A DNA stretch of 9,735 bases from JBEKYH01 sp049511115 (lineage in GTDB: Bacteria > Planctomycetota > Phycisphaerae > Tepidisphaerales > Tepidisphaeraceae): contig JBEKYH010000394.1 in the NCBI GenBank assembly GCA_049511115.1, forward strand, positions 1 to 9,735, read 5' to 3'. Both the position numbers and the translations under genes were made by a program. Shown piece by piece: positions 1-6,064 of the stretch. Every line of letters begins with the position of its first letter. Position 1 is the first letter of the stretch. The notes under the pieces are model-generated. The model saw nothing but the letters and a program-made list of their open reading frames with translations. It had not been told where the DNA came from and searched no databases.

Positions 1-75
1 TTCGTCGATCCCATTGGCGGCCTGATGGTCGAGGCCTCCGTCGGCGGCCAGAGCTTTTCCTATCAGCCCAAGTAA
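1..75 (+). CDS. 3' end of an unidentified gene (partial)
   Basis: Frame 1 is open from the first base of the window and ends with TAA at 73-75, giving 24 C-terminal residues that end in SFSYQPK. The tail is rich in Gly, Ser and Val and looks like a beta-strand end of a soluble or exported domain, but it is too short to assign to a family. The next gene starts 32 bases downstream on the same strand, so the two may be co-transcribed. The reading is supported by the open frame and by the fit with the downstream gene, not by homology. Confidence 0.55.
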   Translation, partial: FVDPIGGLMVEASVGGQSFSYQPK

Positions 76-79
76 CCGA

Positions 80-119
80 AATGCTTTCCACTTAATGTTT
101 TCTCCCAATGCTTTCCACT
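80..119 (+). repeat. 13-bp direct repeat spanning a start codon
   Basis: The 13-mer AATGCTTTCCACT occurs at 80-92 and again at 107-119, a period of 27 bases. Both copies contain an ATG in the same frame. The first reads M-L-S-T and then hits TAA. The second reads M-L-S-T-R-R and continues as the 98-aa membrane protein. The arrangement suggests a local duplication of the start region that left a four-codon mini-ORF in front of the gene. Confidence 0.6.
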
Positions 120-404
120 CGTCGAATCTGGATCGCCCGCGCCGTCGCCGCCGCTGCCGATGTGATCCAGATCGCCCTCTTCCCGTTTTTTTCCCCCGGT
201 TTCATTTCGCCCATTGACGACATCGTCGATGTCGTCGTTTGCGCGATCCTCTTCTTCCTGATCGGCTGGCACATCGCCCTCATCCCCTCGTTCCTGGTCA
301 AGGTATTGCCCGTGGCCGACCTCGCCCCGACATGGACGATTGCCGTCGCCATCGCCACCTGGGGCAAAAAAGCGCCCCATTTACAAGCTCCTACGCAAAA
401 ATAG
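108..404 (+). CDS. Small multi-pass membrane protein of unknown function
   Basis: This 98-aa protein has no function I can name. It has a short basic N-terminus (R5, R6, R11), a hydrophobic stretch at about residues 12-33, a strong membrane segment at about 39-63 (DVVVCAILFFLIGWHIALIP) and a third, weaker one at about 72-85 (APTWTIAVAIATW). A polar PIDDIVD motif at 35-41 precedes the second segment. Small proteins with this PIDD...GWH...PTWT pattern occur, as I recall, in several environmental phyla as uncharacterised membrane proteins. ATG 108 is the first in-frame start after a stop. No Shine-Dalgarno is visible, and the start lies in a duplicated 13-mer. Convincing hydrophobic segments and reading in the direction of its neighbours argue that it is real. 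The C-terminal tail (KKAPHLQAPTQK) is polar. Confidence 0.7.
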   Translation: MLSTRRIWIARAVAAAADVIQIALFPFFSPGFISPIDDIVDVVVCAILFFLIGWHIALIPSFLVKVLPVADLAPTWTIAVAIATWGKKAPHLQAPTQK

Positions 405-516
405 GGGAACCGCCCGATATTCCGACCGCGCCGCAAATCCGAAGATTCCCCTGGCTAACGCGAATTGCTTCATGAATGGGCGCGCGCTCGCCCCCAAAAG
501 GCGGCGCCGATGAGAC

Positions 517-522
517 AAGGAG
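517..522 (+). promoter_or_regulatory. Shine-Dalgarno site of the ferredoxin gene
   Basis: AAGGAG lies 6 bases before ATG 529. An in-frame TTG at 523 directly abuts this motif and cannot use it, so the motif fixes the start at 529. Confidence 0.85.
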
Positions 523-528
523 TTGAAT

Positions 529-705
529 ATGGCCGTCAAAATAGATCTGGAAAAATGTGACGGATGCGGAACCTGCCAGGACAATTGCCCCACCGAGGCG
601 ATCAAAGTCGTGGACAACAAGGCCTGCGTCAATCAGGAAGAGTGCATTGACTGCAGCGCCTGCCAGGACAACTGCCCCCAGCAAGCCGTCAAGCAAGAGA
701 CTTGA
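529..705 (+). CDS. 2x[4Fe-4S] bacterial-type ferredoxin
   Basis: This 58-aa protein is a classic small dicluster ferredoxin, a soluble cytoplasmic one-electron carrier. Two complete CxxCxxCxxxCP motifs are present: C10, C13, C16, C20-P21 and C39, C42, C45, C49-P50. In this family each motif donates three cysteines to one [4Fe-4S] cluster and its last cysteine to the other. The two halves are visibly repeated (CDGCGTCQDNCP and CIDCSACQDNCP), as expected from the ancient internal duplication. An extra Cys33 lies in the linker. The length is typical of clostridial-type ferredoxins. Start ATG 529 is set by AAGGAG at 517-522. No oxidoreductase partner is adjacent, so its redox partner cannot be inferred. 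A strong hairpin 28 bases after the stop may end the transcript. Confidence 0.97.
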   Translation: MAVKIDLEKCDGCGTCQDNCPTEAIKVVDNKACVNQEECIDCSACQDNCPQQAVKQET

Positions 706-733
706 ATCGAATCAATACAGCCTGGCGAGGACC

Positions 734-765
734 CGCGGCGGTGGCGTTCAAACGCGACCGCCGCG
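734..765 (+). terminator. Strong imperfect hairpin after the ferredoxin gene
   Basis: The arms at 734-747 and 752-765 pair over 9 bp, then a single G743-G756 mismatch, then 4 bp, closing a TCAA loop. It begins 28 bases after the ferredoxin stop. No U-rich tract follows (ATGCTGTTTACT), so it is not a canonical intrinsic terminator. It may act as a U-less terminator, an mRNA-stabilising 3' end or a REP-like element. It also argues against a GrpB start upstream of this point. Confidence 0.5.
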
Positions 766-818
766 ATGCTGTTTACTGTGGCAGGCTTCTGCGGCGGGGC
801 ACGCCGATCGGTCTCGAG

Positions 819-842
819 CTTCGATATCGAAGATTAAACTTC
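819..842 (+). promoter_or_regulatory. Palindrome upstream of the GrpB gene, candidate operator
   Basis: CTTCGATATCGAAG at 819-832 is a perfect 14-bp palindrome. Its right half-site GAAG (829-832) forms a second inverted pair with CTTC at 839-842 across ATTAAA. The layout is CTTC-N6-GAAG-N6-CTTC with constant spacing. It lies 88 bases before the chosen GrpB start, in a stretch with no recognisable coding. Binding by a regulator is a guess from symmetry only. Confidence 0.3.
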
Positions 843-929
843 ACCACGTTTCTCGCCGAAATGCAGACCTCGCACTTTATTGAAAACGCTTGGATGACAG
901 ACGCCGGCCCATTCGCCAAACTGGCGCAC

Positions 930-1493
930 ATGGACGAAAAGCCCAACCCCATTCTCCATGCGGCCATCAATCAACGCGTCGAGATTCAACCGTACGATCC
1001 CGGATGGCCCGCCCGCTTTGCAAGCGAACGCACTCGCCTGCTGCAACTCTTTCCCGGCGCCTTTCGCGGCATCGAGCATTTCGGAAGCACCGCCGTCCCC
1101 GGATTGGCCGCCAAGCCGATCATTGACATTCTGGCCGGCGTTGAGTCCATGCTCGTCGCCGATGAGATTCTGCTGCCTCTTTGCCAGGCGGGCTACGACA
1201 CATCGAAAGAATTCAACGCAACTCTCAAGAACGAGCGCTGGCTCATGCTCCACGAGAACGGAAAAAGGACCCACCACCTGCATTTAGTCCTTCACGACCA
1301 GTCGGAATGGCGTCGCAAACTGGCGTTTCGCGATGCCTTGCGAGCTGACCGCGCGCTTGCGGTGCGTTATGAAACTCTGAAACGAACTCTCGCCTCGCTC
1401 CATTCCGACGACCGCGAAGCGTATACCGCCGCCAAGTCAGAATTCATCACCAGTGTCGTTCCTCCCCGCAACGAATCCCCCCTCCAAACGTAA
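930..1493 (+). CDS. GrpB/UPF0157 family protein (nucleotidyltransferase-like fold)
   Basis: With ATG 930 as start the protein has 187 aa, close to the usual 170-190 aa for GrpB proteins. The diagnostic features are in order: VEIQPYDPGWPARF at about 17-30, IEHFGSTAVPGLAAKPIIDI at 48-67 and HHLHLV at 115-120. GS followed by a downstream acidic residue (G52-S53, D66) resembles the active-site signature of the nucleotidyltransferase superfamily to which GrpB is assigned. The substrate and role of stand-alone GrpB proteins are unknown. In some actinobacteria the domain is fused to dephospho-CoA kinase. The frame stays open up to 702, but that part overlaps the ferredoxin end, crosses a hairpin and has no family similarity. 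Alternative in-frame ATGs are at 861 and 894. None of the candidates has a Shine-Dalgarno, so the start is uncertain while the family call is firm. Confidence 0.92.
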   Translation: MDEKPNPILHAAINQRVEIQPYDPGWPARFASERTRLLQLFPGAFRGIEHFGSTAVPGLAAKPIIDILAGVESMLVADEILLPLCQAGYDTSKEFNATLKNERWLMLHENGKRTHHLHLVLHDQSEWRRKLAFRDALRADRALAVRYETLKRTLASLHSDDREAYTAAKSEFITSVVPPRNESPLQT

Positions 1494-1501
1494 AGGTATT
1501 T

Positions 1502-1533
1502 GCGGCCACCATCGCACCGGCGATCGTGGCCGC
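1502..1533 (+). terminator. Strong imperfect hairpin after the GrpB gene
   Basis: The arms at 1502-1515 and 1520-1533 pair over 8 bp, a single C1510-C1525 mismatch and 5 bp, with an ACCG loop. It begins 9 bases after the GrpB stop, the position expected of a terminator, but no U tract follows (GTATCTGCC). It probably marks the end of the GrpB transcript and separates it from the PL22-like gene. Its design matches the hairpin at 734-765. Confidence 0.5.
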
Positions 1534-1553
1534 GTATCTGCCACACCGCATTT

Positions 1554-1557
1554 GGAG
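1554..1557 (+). promoter_or_regulatory. Shine-Dalgarno site of the PL22-like gene
   Basis: GGAG (within TTTGGAG) lies 7 bases before ATG 1565. It supports that start over an in-frame upstream start at 1526, which falls inside the 1502-1533 hairpin and would put a non-signal stretch before the signal peptide. Confidence 0.6.
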
Positions 1558-1564
1558 CCATCGT

Positions 1565-2935
1565 ATGCGTTATCCATTACTGATCAGCTTGCTCATCACC
1601 GCTTTCTCCACGATCGCCTTCGCCCAGAATCCCCCGACCGAAGCCCGCGACCCCAACACCGGCCAGGCCTTCGCCGTGACTCCCGGCAACGGCCAGCCCC
1701 CGCCCAAGGAATGGATCGACAAAAACACCGGCCACCGCGTGATCCGCCTCTCCGATGAACCCAACAGCCTGAGCCTCTATTTCAACGTTCCCTCACTTTC
1801 CCCCGACGGCAAAAAGATGGCCTTCACCTCGCCCACCGGCATTTACCAGGTCGATCTGAAAACGCATGACATCAACCAGGTTCTCCCCGCCGTCTCCACC
1901 GTCTCCACCCCGCAGGGCGACGTGCAGATGCGCAACAACATCATCCAGGTCGGCCTAAAAACCGGGCATATTTTCATCACCCGCACCGTCGTCGCCGCTG
2001 CCGACGCCCAAAGCGCCGGCGGCGCTGTCAGCCAGGATCGCGGCTCGGCCGAACGCTCCGTCTGGTGGGTTGATCCCGACACCAAGGAGGAGCACAAAAT
2101 CGGCGTCCTTCCCCCTAATTACAACGTCGGCGCCGTCAATTGCGACGAAACCATGCTCGGCGGCGCTGTCACCTATCTCGACGGCCGCAACGGCGCGCCC
2201 ACCCAGCAGGTCCGCGCCGCCGCGGGCCAGCGCATCGACCTCGCCGCCCGCTGGGCCCAGCATCTCCCCATGGCCCTGCTAACCCTCAACGCCCAGACAG
2301 GCGAACTGAAAACCTTCAACCCCAGCAACGACTGGGACAATCACTTCCTCTTTTCCCCCACCGATCCCACGCTCCTCACGTATTGCCATGAAGGCCCCTG
2401 GCAAAACAACGACCGCGTCTGGACCATCCACACCGATGGCACCGGCCTCTTCAAAGTCCACACCCGCACCATGATCAACGAAATCTGGGGCCACGAATTC
2501 TGGGCCGCCGACGGACAGACGATCTGGTATCAACTCCAATTCCCGCGCGGCCAAGGGGCCACCGCCTGGATCGCCGGCACCACCGTCAAAACCCACCAGC
2601 AAATGTGGTATCACCTCCCCGACGGCAACTCCTCCATCCACGTCAACGTCTCCCGCGACGGCTCCCTCTTCGCCGGCGACGGCAACACCGGCAATCCCTG
2701 GATCGTCCTGCACCGCCCCCATCTCGCCCGCAACATGGCCCAGGGCGTTTACGACACCACAGGCCTCATCCAGCCCGGCGAGTTGGAAACCGAGCACCTG
2801 GTCAACATGTCCAATCATCAGTACGCGCTTGAACCCAACCCCATCTTTACGCCGGACATGAAGTGGATCATCTTCCGCTCCAATATGTTCGGCCCGTCGT
2901 ATGTGTTTGAAGTCGAGGTGGCCAAGGCGAGTTAG
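1565..2935 (+). CDS. Exported oligogalacturonate lyase-like protein (PL22-type seven-bladed propeller)
   Basis: This 456-aa protein resembles polysaccharide lyase family 22, whose members cleave small unsaturated oligogalacturonides by beta-elimination late in pectin breakdown. Visible family features are TGHRVIRLS at 56-63, SLSPDGKKMAFTS at 77-89, FSPTDPTLLTYCHEGPW at 263-279, VWTIHTDG at 285-292, GHEFWAADGQTIWYQ at 309-323, YHLPDGNSSIHVNVSRDGSLFAGDG at 349-373 and IFTPDMKWIIFRSN at 427-440. Repeated SPDG/TPDMKW strands indicate a beta-propeller. Classical Ogl enzymes are cytoplasmic, but this one has a clear signal peptide (residues 1-20, cleavage likely after IAFA). The metal-site motif written HPHP in characterised enzymes, as I recall it, reads EPNP here (423-426), so activity or substrate may differ. 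Low-complexity segments at about 142-162 and 208-232 look like loop insertions. The fold and superfamily call is firm. The exact substrate is not. Confidence 0.85.
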   Translation: MRYPLLISLLITAFSTIAFAQNPPTEARDPNTGQAFAVTPGNGQPPPKEWIDKNTGHRVIRLSDEPNSLSLYFNVPSLSPDGKKMAFTSPTGIYQVDLKTHDINQVLPAVSTVSTPQGDVQMRNNIIQVGLKTGHIFITRTVVAAADAQSAGGAVSQDRGSAERSVWWVDPDTKEEHKIGVLPPNYNVGAVNCDETMLGGAVTYLDGRNGAPTQQVRAAAGQRIDLAARWAQHLPMALLTLNAQTGELKTFNPSNDWDNHFLFSPTDPTLLTYCHEGPWQNNDRVWTIHTDGTGLFKVHTRTMINEIWGHEFWAADGQTIWYQLQFPRGQGATAWIAGTTVKTHQQMWYHLPDGNSSIHVNVSRDGSLFAGDGNTGNPWIVLHRPHLARNMAQGVYDTTGLIQPGELETEHLVNMSNHQYALEPNPIFTPDMKWIIFRSNMFGPSYVFEVEVAKAS

Positions 2936-2954
2936 CGCAGGATGAGCGAGTTGC

Positions 2955-2973
2955 TCCGCGCTGGAGGCGCGGG
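2955..2973 (+). other. Hairpin masking a GGAGG between the PL22-like and GT41 genes
   Basis: CCGCGC at 2956-2961 pairs with GCGCGG at 2967-2972 across a TGGAG loop, with a T-G wobble outside. The only GGAGG near the GT41 start (2963-2967) is in this loop and first stem base, 18 bases from GTG 2986. That is too far for normal initiation. It could be a weak control element or chance. Confidence 0.25.
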
Positions 2974-2985
2974 ATACTCCATCGC

Positions 2986-4878
2986 GTGTCCAGTGACGCT
3001 GAGAAAAACTCCCCCGCGAACCAGCAAATCGCAATGGCCCTGCGCCATGCCGCGCAGCGCCATGCCTCCGGCGAAATTGACGCCGCCGCCCAAATCTATC
3101 GCCAGGTTTTGGCAATTCAGCCCGATTGTTATGACGCCCTGCGCCTCCTGGCCGTCGCCCAGCGCCAGCGCGGCCAGGTCGAACCGGCGTTGGTCCTCCT
3201 TCGCCAGGCGATTGCCCTGGCGCCCCAGATGGCTCCCGCCTATTGCGACCTGGGCGAATGCCTTCGCGACTGCCGCGAAATCGAAGAAGCCGCTTCCTCA
3301 TTTGCGACCGCCGCGCGTCTCGCGCCCGCCTGGGCTTCGCCGCTGGTCCATCTGGGCGTAATGGAGCAGGCCAACGGCCGTCCCGACCGGGCGGCGACCG
3401 CTTTCACCCGCGCCCTGGCGATTGATCCTGCAAACCTGGTCGCCCTCAATAACCTCGCCATGCTCCTGGCCGCCGACCATCAATACGAGCGCGCGACGCA
3501 ACTTCTCGAGAACGCGCTGAAAATCACTCCCAATTCCACCGAAACACTGAGCAATTTAGGCGCGGTCTATCTGGAACAAGGCCAAGTCGAGCCGGCGATC
3601 TCCGTGACGCGCGCCGCGGTAAATGCCGCCCCCGGCCCAAGCCGCGCCGCGCATAATCTATTGCATGCACTGCTCTACTCCGACCGCATCACGCCCGGTG
3701 AGGTCTTCGCCGAACACGCCGCCTGGGGCCGCCAATTCCCGCCTCCATCGCGCAGTCACACCAACACGCGCGATCCTCACCGCCGCCTCCGCATCGGCTA
3801 CGTCTCCCCCGACTTTCGGCGCCATCCCCTGGCGATGTTCATCGAGCCGGTCCTGGCCCGCCACGACCCGCGTCAATTCCACATCACTTGTTACAGCGAC
3901 GCCCCCTTCCCCGACGAAATCACCCAACGCCTTCGCCAACATCCCCAGCAATGGCGTGACACCGCGCGACTTTCAACCAATCAATTCGTCGATCTGATTC
4001 AATCCGATACAATCGACATATTAGTGGACCTCTCCGTCCACGGCGGCGACAATCGCCTCCTGGCCTTCGCCCTCAAGCCCGCCCCCGTCCAGATCACCTG
4101 GCTCGGCTATGCCCACAGCACCGGCCTCCCCGCCATCGACTACCGAGTCACCGACGCTCATGTCGATCCGCTCGGCAAAACCGAACATCTCCACACCGAG
4201 TCGCTCCTCCGCCTTCCCCAAACCCTCTGGTGCTATCAACCGCCCCCCGAAACTCAGGACAAGAACGGGGACGCAGCTAGTTTTAAACTAGCTGCGTCCC
4301 CGTTTGCCTCCTCGATCCCCCAAGCCGACGTAACATTCGGCAGCTTCAATCGCCTGGCAAAATTATCCGATTCCGCGCTCCTCCTCTGGGCCCAAATCCT
4401 CCACCAGGTCCCGCATTCGCGGCTGTCGTTAATGGCCGCGGGTCTCGGTGACGAGGCGACCCGCTCCCAAATCCGCGCCCGCGCCGCAACCGCAGGCATC
4501 GACCCCAGCCGCCTCATCCTCCATCTTCCCGCCTCCGCCGCGGAGTACTATCGGCACCTCGCCTCCCTCGACATCGCCCTGGATCCCTTCCCCTTCAACG
4601 GCGGCGCAACGACCTGCAACGCCCTCTGGATGGGTGTCCCCGTCGTCACACTGGCCGGCGCGGCGCCCATTTCCCGCGTCGGAGTCAGCATCCTTACCAA
4701 TGTCGGCCTCCCCGAGTTGATCGCCCATGATCCCCATCAATACGTCGCGATTGCCGTCGCTCTCGCCCAAGATCACCAACGGCGTCACCAACTGCGCGTA
4801 GAACTCCGCAATCGCATGGCCCATTCACCGCTCTGCGACTCCGCAAACTTCGTCGCCCATCTCGAAGCCCCGACTTGA
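2986..4878 (+). CDS. TPR-repeat protein with GT41 (O-GlcNAc transferase-like) glycosyltransferase domain
   Basis: This 630-aa protein has about six tetratricopeptide repeats (residues 15-230; GEIDAAAQIYRQVLAIQPD, GRPDRAATAFTRALAIDP, GQVEPAISVTRAAVNAAP) followed by a GT41 catalytic region at about 266-628. The catalytic marks are LRIGYVSPDFRRHP with the conserved His280, ILVDLSVHGGDNRL at 345-358, APVQITWLGY at 366-375, FGSFNRLAKLS at 451-461 with the likely UDP-binding Lys459, DIALDPFPFNGGATTCNALWMGVPVVTL at 529-556, and SPLCDSANFVAHLE at 614-627. The family transfers a sugar from a UDP-sugar to Ser/Thr of proteins. TPRs usually bind the acceptor. The target here is unknown. DLSGHT is the usual wording where this protein has DLSVHG. 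Residues 427-440 come from a perfect palindrome inserted in frame between YQPPP and the second Rossmann half. The start is GTG 2986 without a well-placed Shine-Dalgarno; ATG 3034 is the alternative. Confidence 0.93.
   Translation: MSSDAEKNSPANQQIAMALRHAAQRHASGEIDAAAQIYRQVLAIQPDCYDALRLLAVAQRQRGQVEPALVLLRQAIALAPQMAPAYCDLGECLRDCREIEEAASSFATAARLAPAWASPLVHLGVMEQANGRPDRAATAFTRALAIDPANLVALNNLAMLLAADHQYERATQLLENALKITPNSTETLSNLGAVYLEQGQVEPAISVTRAAVNAAPGPSRAAHNLLHALLYSDRITPGEVFAEHAAWGRQFPPPSRSHTNTRDPHRRLRIGYVSPDFRRHPLAMFIEPVLARHDPRQFHITCYSDAPFPDEITQRLRQHPQQWRDTARLSTNQFVDLIQSDTIDILVDLSVHGGDNRLLAFALKPAPVQITWLGYAHSTGLPAIDYRVTDAHVDPLGKTEHLHTESLLRLPQTLWCYQPPPETQDKNGDAASFKLAASPFASSIPQADVTFGSFNRLAKLSDSALLLWAQILHQVPHSRLSLMAAGLGDEATRSQIRARAATAGIDPSRLILHLPASAAEYYRHLASLDIALDPFPFNGGATTCNALWMGVPVVTLAGAAPISRVGVSILTNVGLPELIAHDPHQYVAIAVALAQDHQRRHQLRVELRNRMAHSPLCDSANFVAHLEAPT
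4264..4304 (+). repeat. Perfect 41-bp palindrome inside the GT41 gene, REP/MITE-like
   Basis: The arms 4264-4283 and 4285-4304 are perfect reverse complements of 20 bp around a single T at 4284. The outer part is AACGGGGACGCAGC and the centre is AT-rich (AGTTTTAAACT). It is read in frame as N-G-D-A-A-S-F-K-L-A-A-S-P-F (residues 427-440), and the opposite strand would encode almost the same peptide. Perfection of both arms argues for recent insertion or selection, since coding drift would break it. GC-rich palindromes of this kind are typical of REP elements moved by RAYT (IS200-like Y1) transposases. No such transposase and no second copy are in the window. No target duplication is evident. 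Confidence 0.85.
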
Positions 4879-4882
4879 AGGG

Positions 4883-4913
4883 CCGCTACGTTCGTCAATC
4901 GCTTAACGTGCGG
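4883..4913 (+). terminator. Hairpin just after the GT41 stop, possible terminator
   Basis: CCGC (4883-4886), a bulged T, then ACGTT (4888-4892) pair with AACGT (4905-4909) and GCGG (4910-4913) over a 12-nt loop. The hairpin starts 5 bases after the GT41 stop and is followed by the pyrimidine tract TCTCTGTCTTCC. Position and the U-rich tail suggest termination, but the loop is large and the bulge weakens it. Confidence 0.4.
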
Positions 4914-4925
4914 TCTCTGTCTTCC

Positions 4926-4963
4926 CCCTCTCCATGTACTCAGGGAGAGGGCCGGGGTGAGGG
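4926..4963. repeat. Dispersed GC-rich intergenic repeat (CCCTCTCC...GGAGAGGGCCGGGGTGAGGG)
   Basis: CCCTCTCC at 4926-4933 pairs with GGAGAGGG at 4944-4951. The right side continues GCCGGGGTGAGGG. From memory this is a very widespread intergenic repeat of many bacterial phyla. On the minus strand it reads as LTPALS followed by a WRGG-type tail, the well-known spurious peptide that contaminates protein databases. It lies between two convergent genes, a usual site for such elements, where its stem may also block read-through. It is not coding. Confidence 0.7.
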
Positions 4964-5016
4964 TTCTTCGATATTCGCAATAAATGTTACCGACCCCGCA
5001 ATCGTCCCCGATCGTC

Positions 5017-5976
5017 TCACCCCGCTCCCGTAATCTCCCTCCACGCCGCCACAATATCCCCCGCCTCAATCTCCGGTGTGTAATGACTCCGCACAAACTC
5101 CGCCGCTCGCTGCGCCTTCCCCGCCAGCGCCCCCGGCTCCGCATCCCACAGCGACATCACCCGCTCGACCGTCTTGGCAAACGCCACCACATCCCCCGTC
5201 GCCACCGGAAATGCGCTTTCCTCGGTGAAGTATTCCCTCCCTCCCATCCCGTGATACCCAATCAGCAAACACCCACAGGCCATCGCCTCCAGCGGCGGCA
5301 ACGGCAATCCTTCGGGATAACCAAAGCTCAGAAAAATCAGCGACTGCCGCAAAATCGCCGCCGTCTCCGCCTCGCTTTTTCCATCCAGCGCGACAATCGT
5401 CCATCCGCCCAGCCGCCCCCTGAATTTGAGGAAGTTAAACACCTGCAGCGCCTCATCGGCATGCTTGCGCGGCATGAAACAAATCTGCCTTCGCTTCGTC
5501 TCGCCCGGCCGAAACAGCGCCGGGTCAATCCCATACCGAAACCGCCGCACCTTCAAACCGGGGAACGCATAGGTGAGGTATTCCCGATTATCATCCGACA
5601 CCGCCAACGTCATCACCACCCGCCGGTCGGTGTACGGCGTCTGCAAATCATTCGGATCCAGCGAGTAATGCCGAAACGTGTAATACGCGTTCTGATTCAC
5701 AATGATCGTGCGAACGCCCTTGCCGATCTCCGCCAGGTCCTTCCCCAGTATTTCCGCGGCTACCAGCAGGTCGCTGGGAGCCAATTTGGCCTCCGCAAAA
5801 CTCACCACCGGCGTCTTATTCTCAAACCACCTGCATCGAAATCCCGCCGCCTGATGCACGATCACCGCCGGAAACCCATTGGCATTCAGAACATCCACCA
5901 GCCGATAAAGCTTGCGAATGCCCCCGCTCGGCGGCACATCATCCGGACAAAGCACAAAAGTCTTGGGAACGCCCAT
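5017..5976 (-). CDS. GT4-type glycosyltransferase (GT-B fold)
   Basis: This 319-aa protein is a predicted cytoplasmic sugar transferase of the GT4/group 1 class. The N-terminal half has a DVPPSGGIRKLYRLVDVL motif (13-30), the glycine loop that sits near the donor in GT-B enzymes. The C-terminal half carries FLSFGYPEGLPLPPLEAMACGCLLIGY (215-241) with the E-x7-E signature (E222, E230), then HGMGGREYF. VSDDNREYL (127-135) and RFRYGIDPALFRP (145-157) are typical of the domain junction. The donor and acceptor cannot be told. Lipopolysaccharide, exopolysaccharide or glycan assembly is plausible. ATG 5976 is the first start codon after the in-frame TAA, with no Shine-Dalgarno. The gene follows the TlpA-like gene on the same strand after 104 bases, so co-transcription is possible. 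At 319 aa it is slightly short for the family, but both Rossmann halves are present. Confidence 0.93.
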   Translation of the reverse strand: MGVPKTFVLCPDDVPPSGGIRKLYRLVDVLNANGFPAVIVHQAAGFRCRWFENKTPVVSFAEAKLAPSDLLVAAEILGKDLAEIGKGVRTIIVNQNAYYTFRHYSLDPNDLQTPYTDRRVVMTLAVSDDNREYLTYAFPGLKVRRFRYGIDPALFRPGETKRRQICFMPRKHADEALQVFNFLKFRGRLGGWTIVALDGKSEAETAAILRQSLIFLSFGYPEGLPLPPLEAMACGCLLIGYHGMGGREYFTEESAFPVATGDVVAFAKTVERVMSLWDAEPGALAGKAQRAAEFVRSHYTPEIEAGDIVAAWREITGAG

Positions 5977-6064
5977 GCCGACATTGTTGGCCGGATCAAC
6001 ACGCCGGGCTATCCGTTTACGACAATCTTAACAAACCCAGAATTCCTGCACCGCCGCGCCGTGC

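Noticed and set aside
702..929. N-terminal extension of the GrpB frame
   Set aside because: It overlaps the ferredoxin stop, passes through a hairpin and a palindrome, and lies before the conserved family start. The protein without it has the normal family length.
1889..1911. Short tandem CGTCTCCAC repeat in the PL22-like gene
   Set aside because: Only two units, read as V-S-T-V-S-T within coding sequence; ordinary codon repetition.
2279..3301. A 340-aa minus-strand open frame across the PL22-like and GT41 genes
   Set aside because: It is Gly/Arg-rich, spans the junction of two real plus-strand genes and shows no motifs.
4264..4304. The palindrome as an intrinsic terminator or evidence that the GT41 gene is broken
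   Set aside because: No T tract follows in the right place, the frame is kept, and full catalytic motifs continue on both sides.
4785..5144. Minus-strand open frame containing LTPALS
   Set aside because: This is the translation of the dispersed intergenic repeat and is not a gene.
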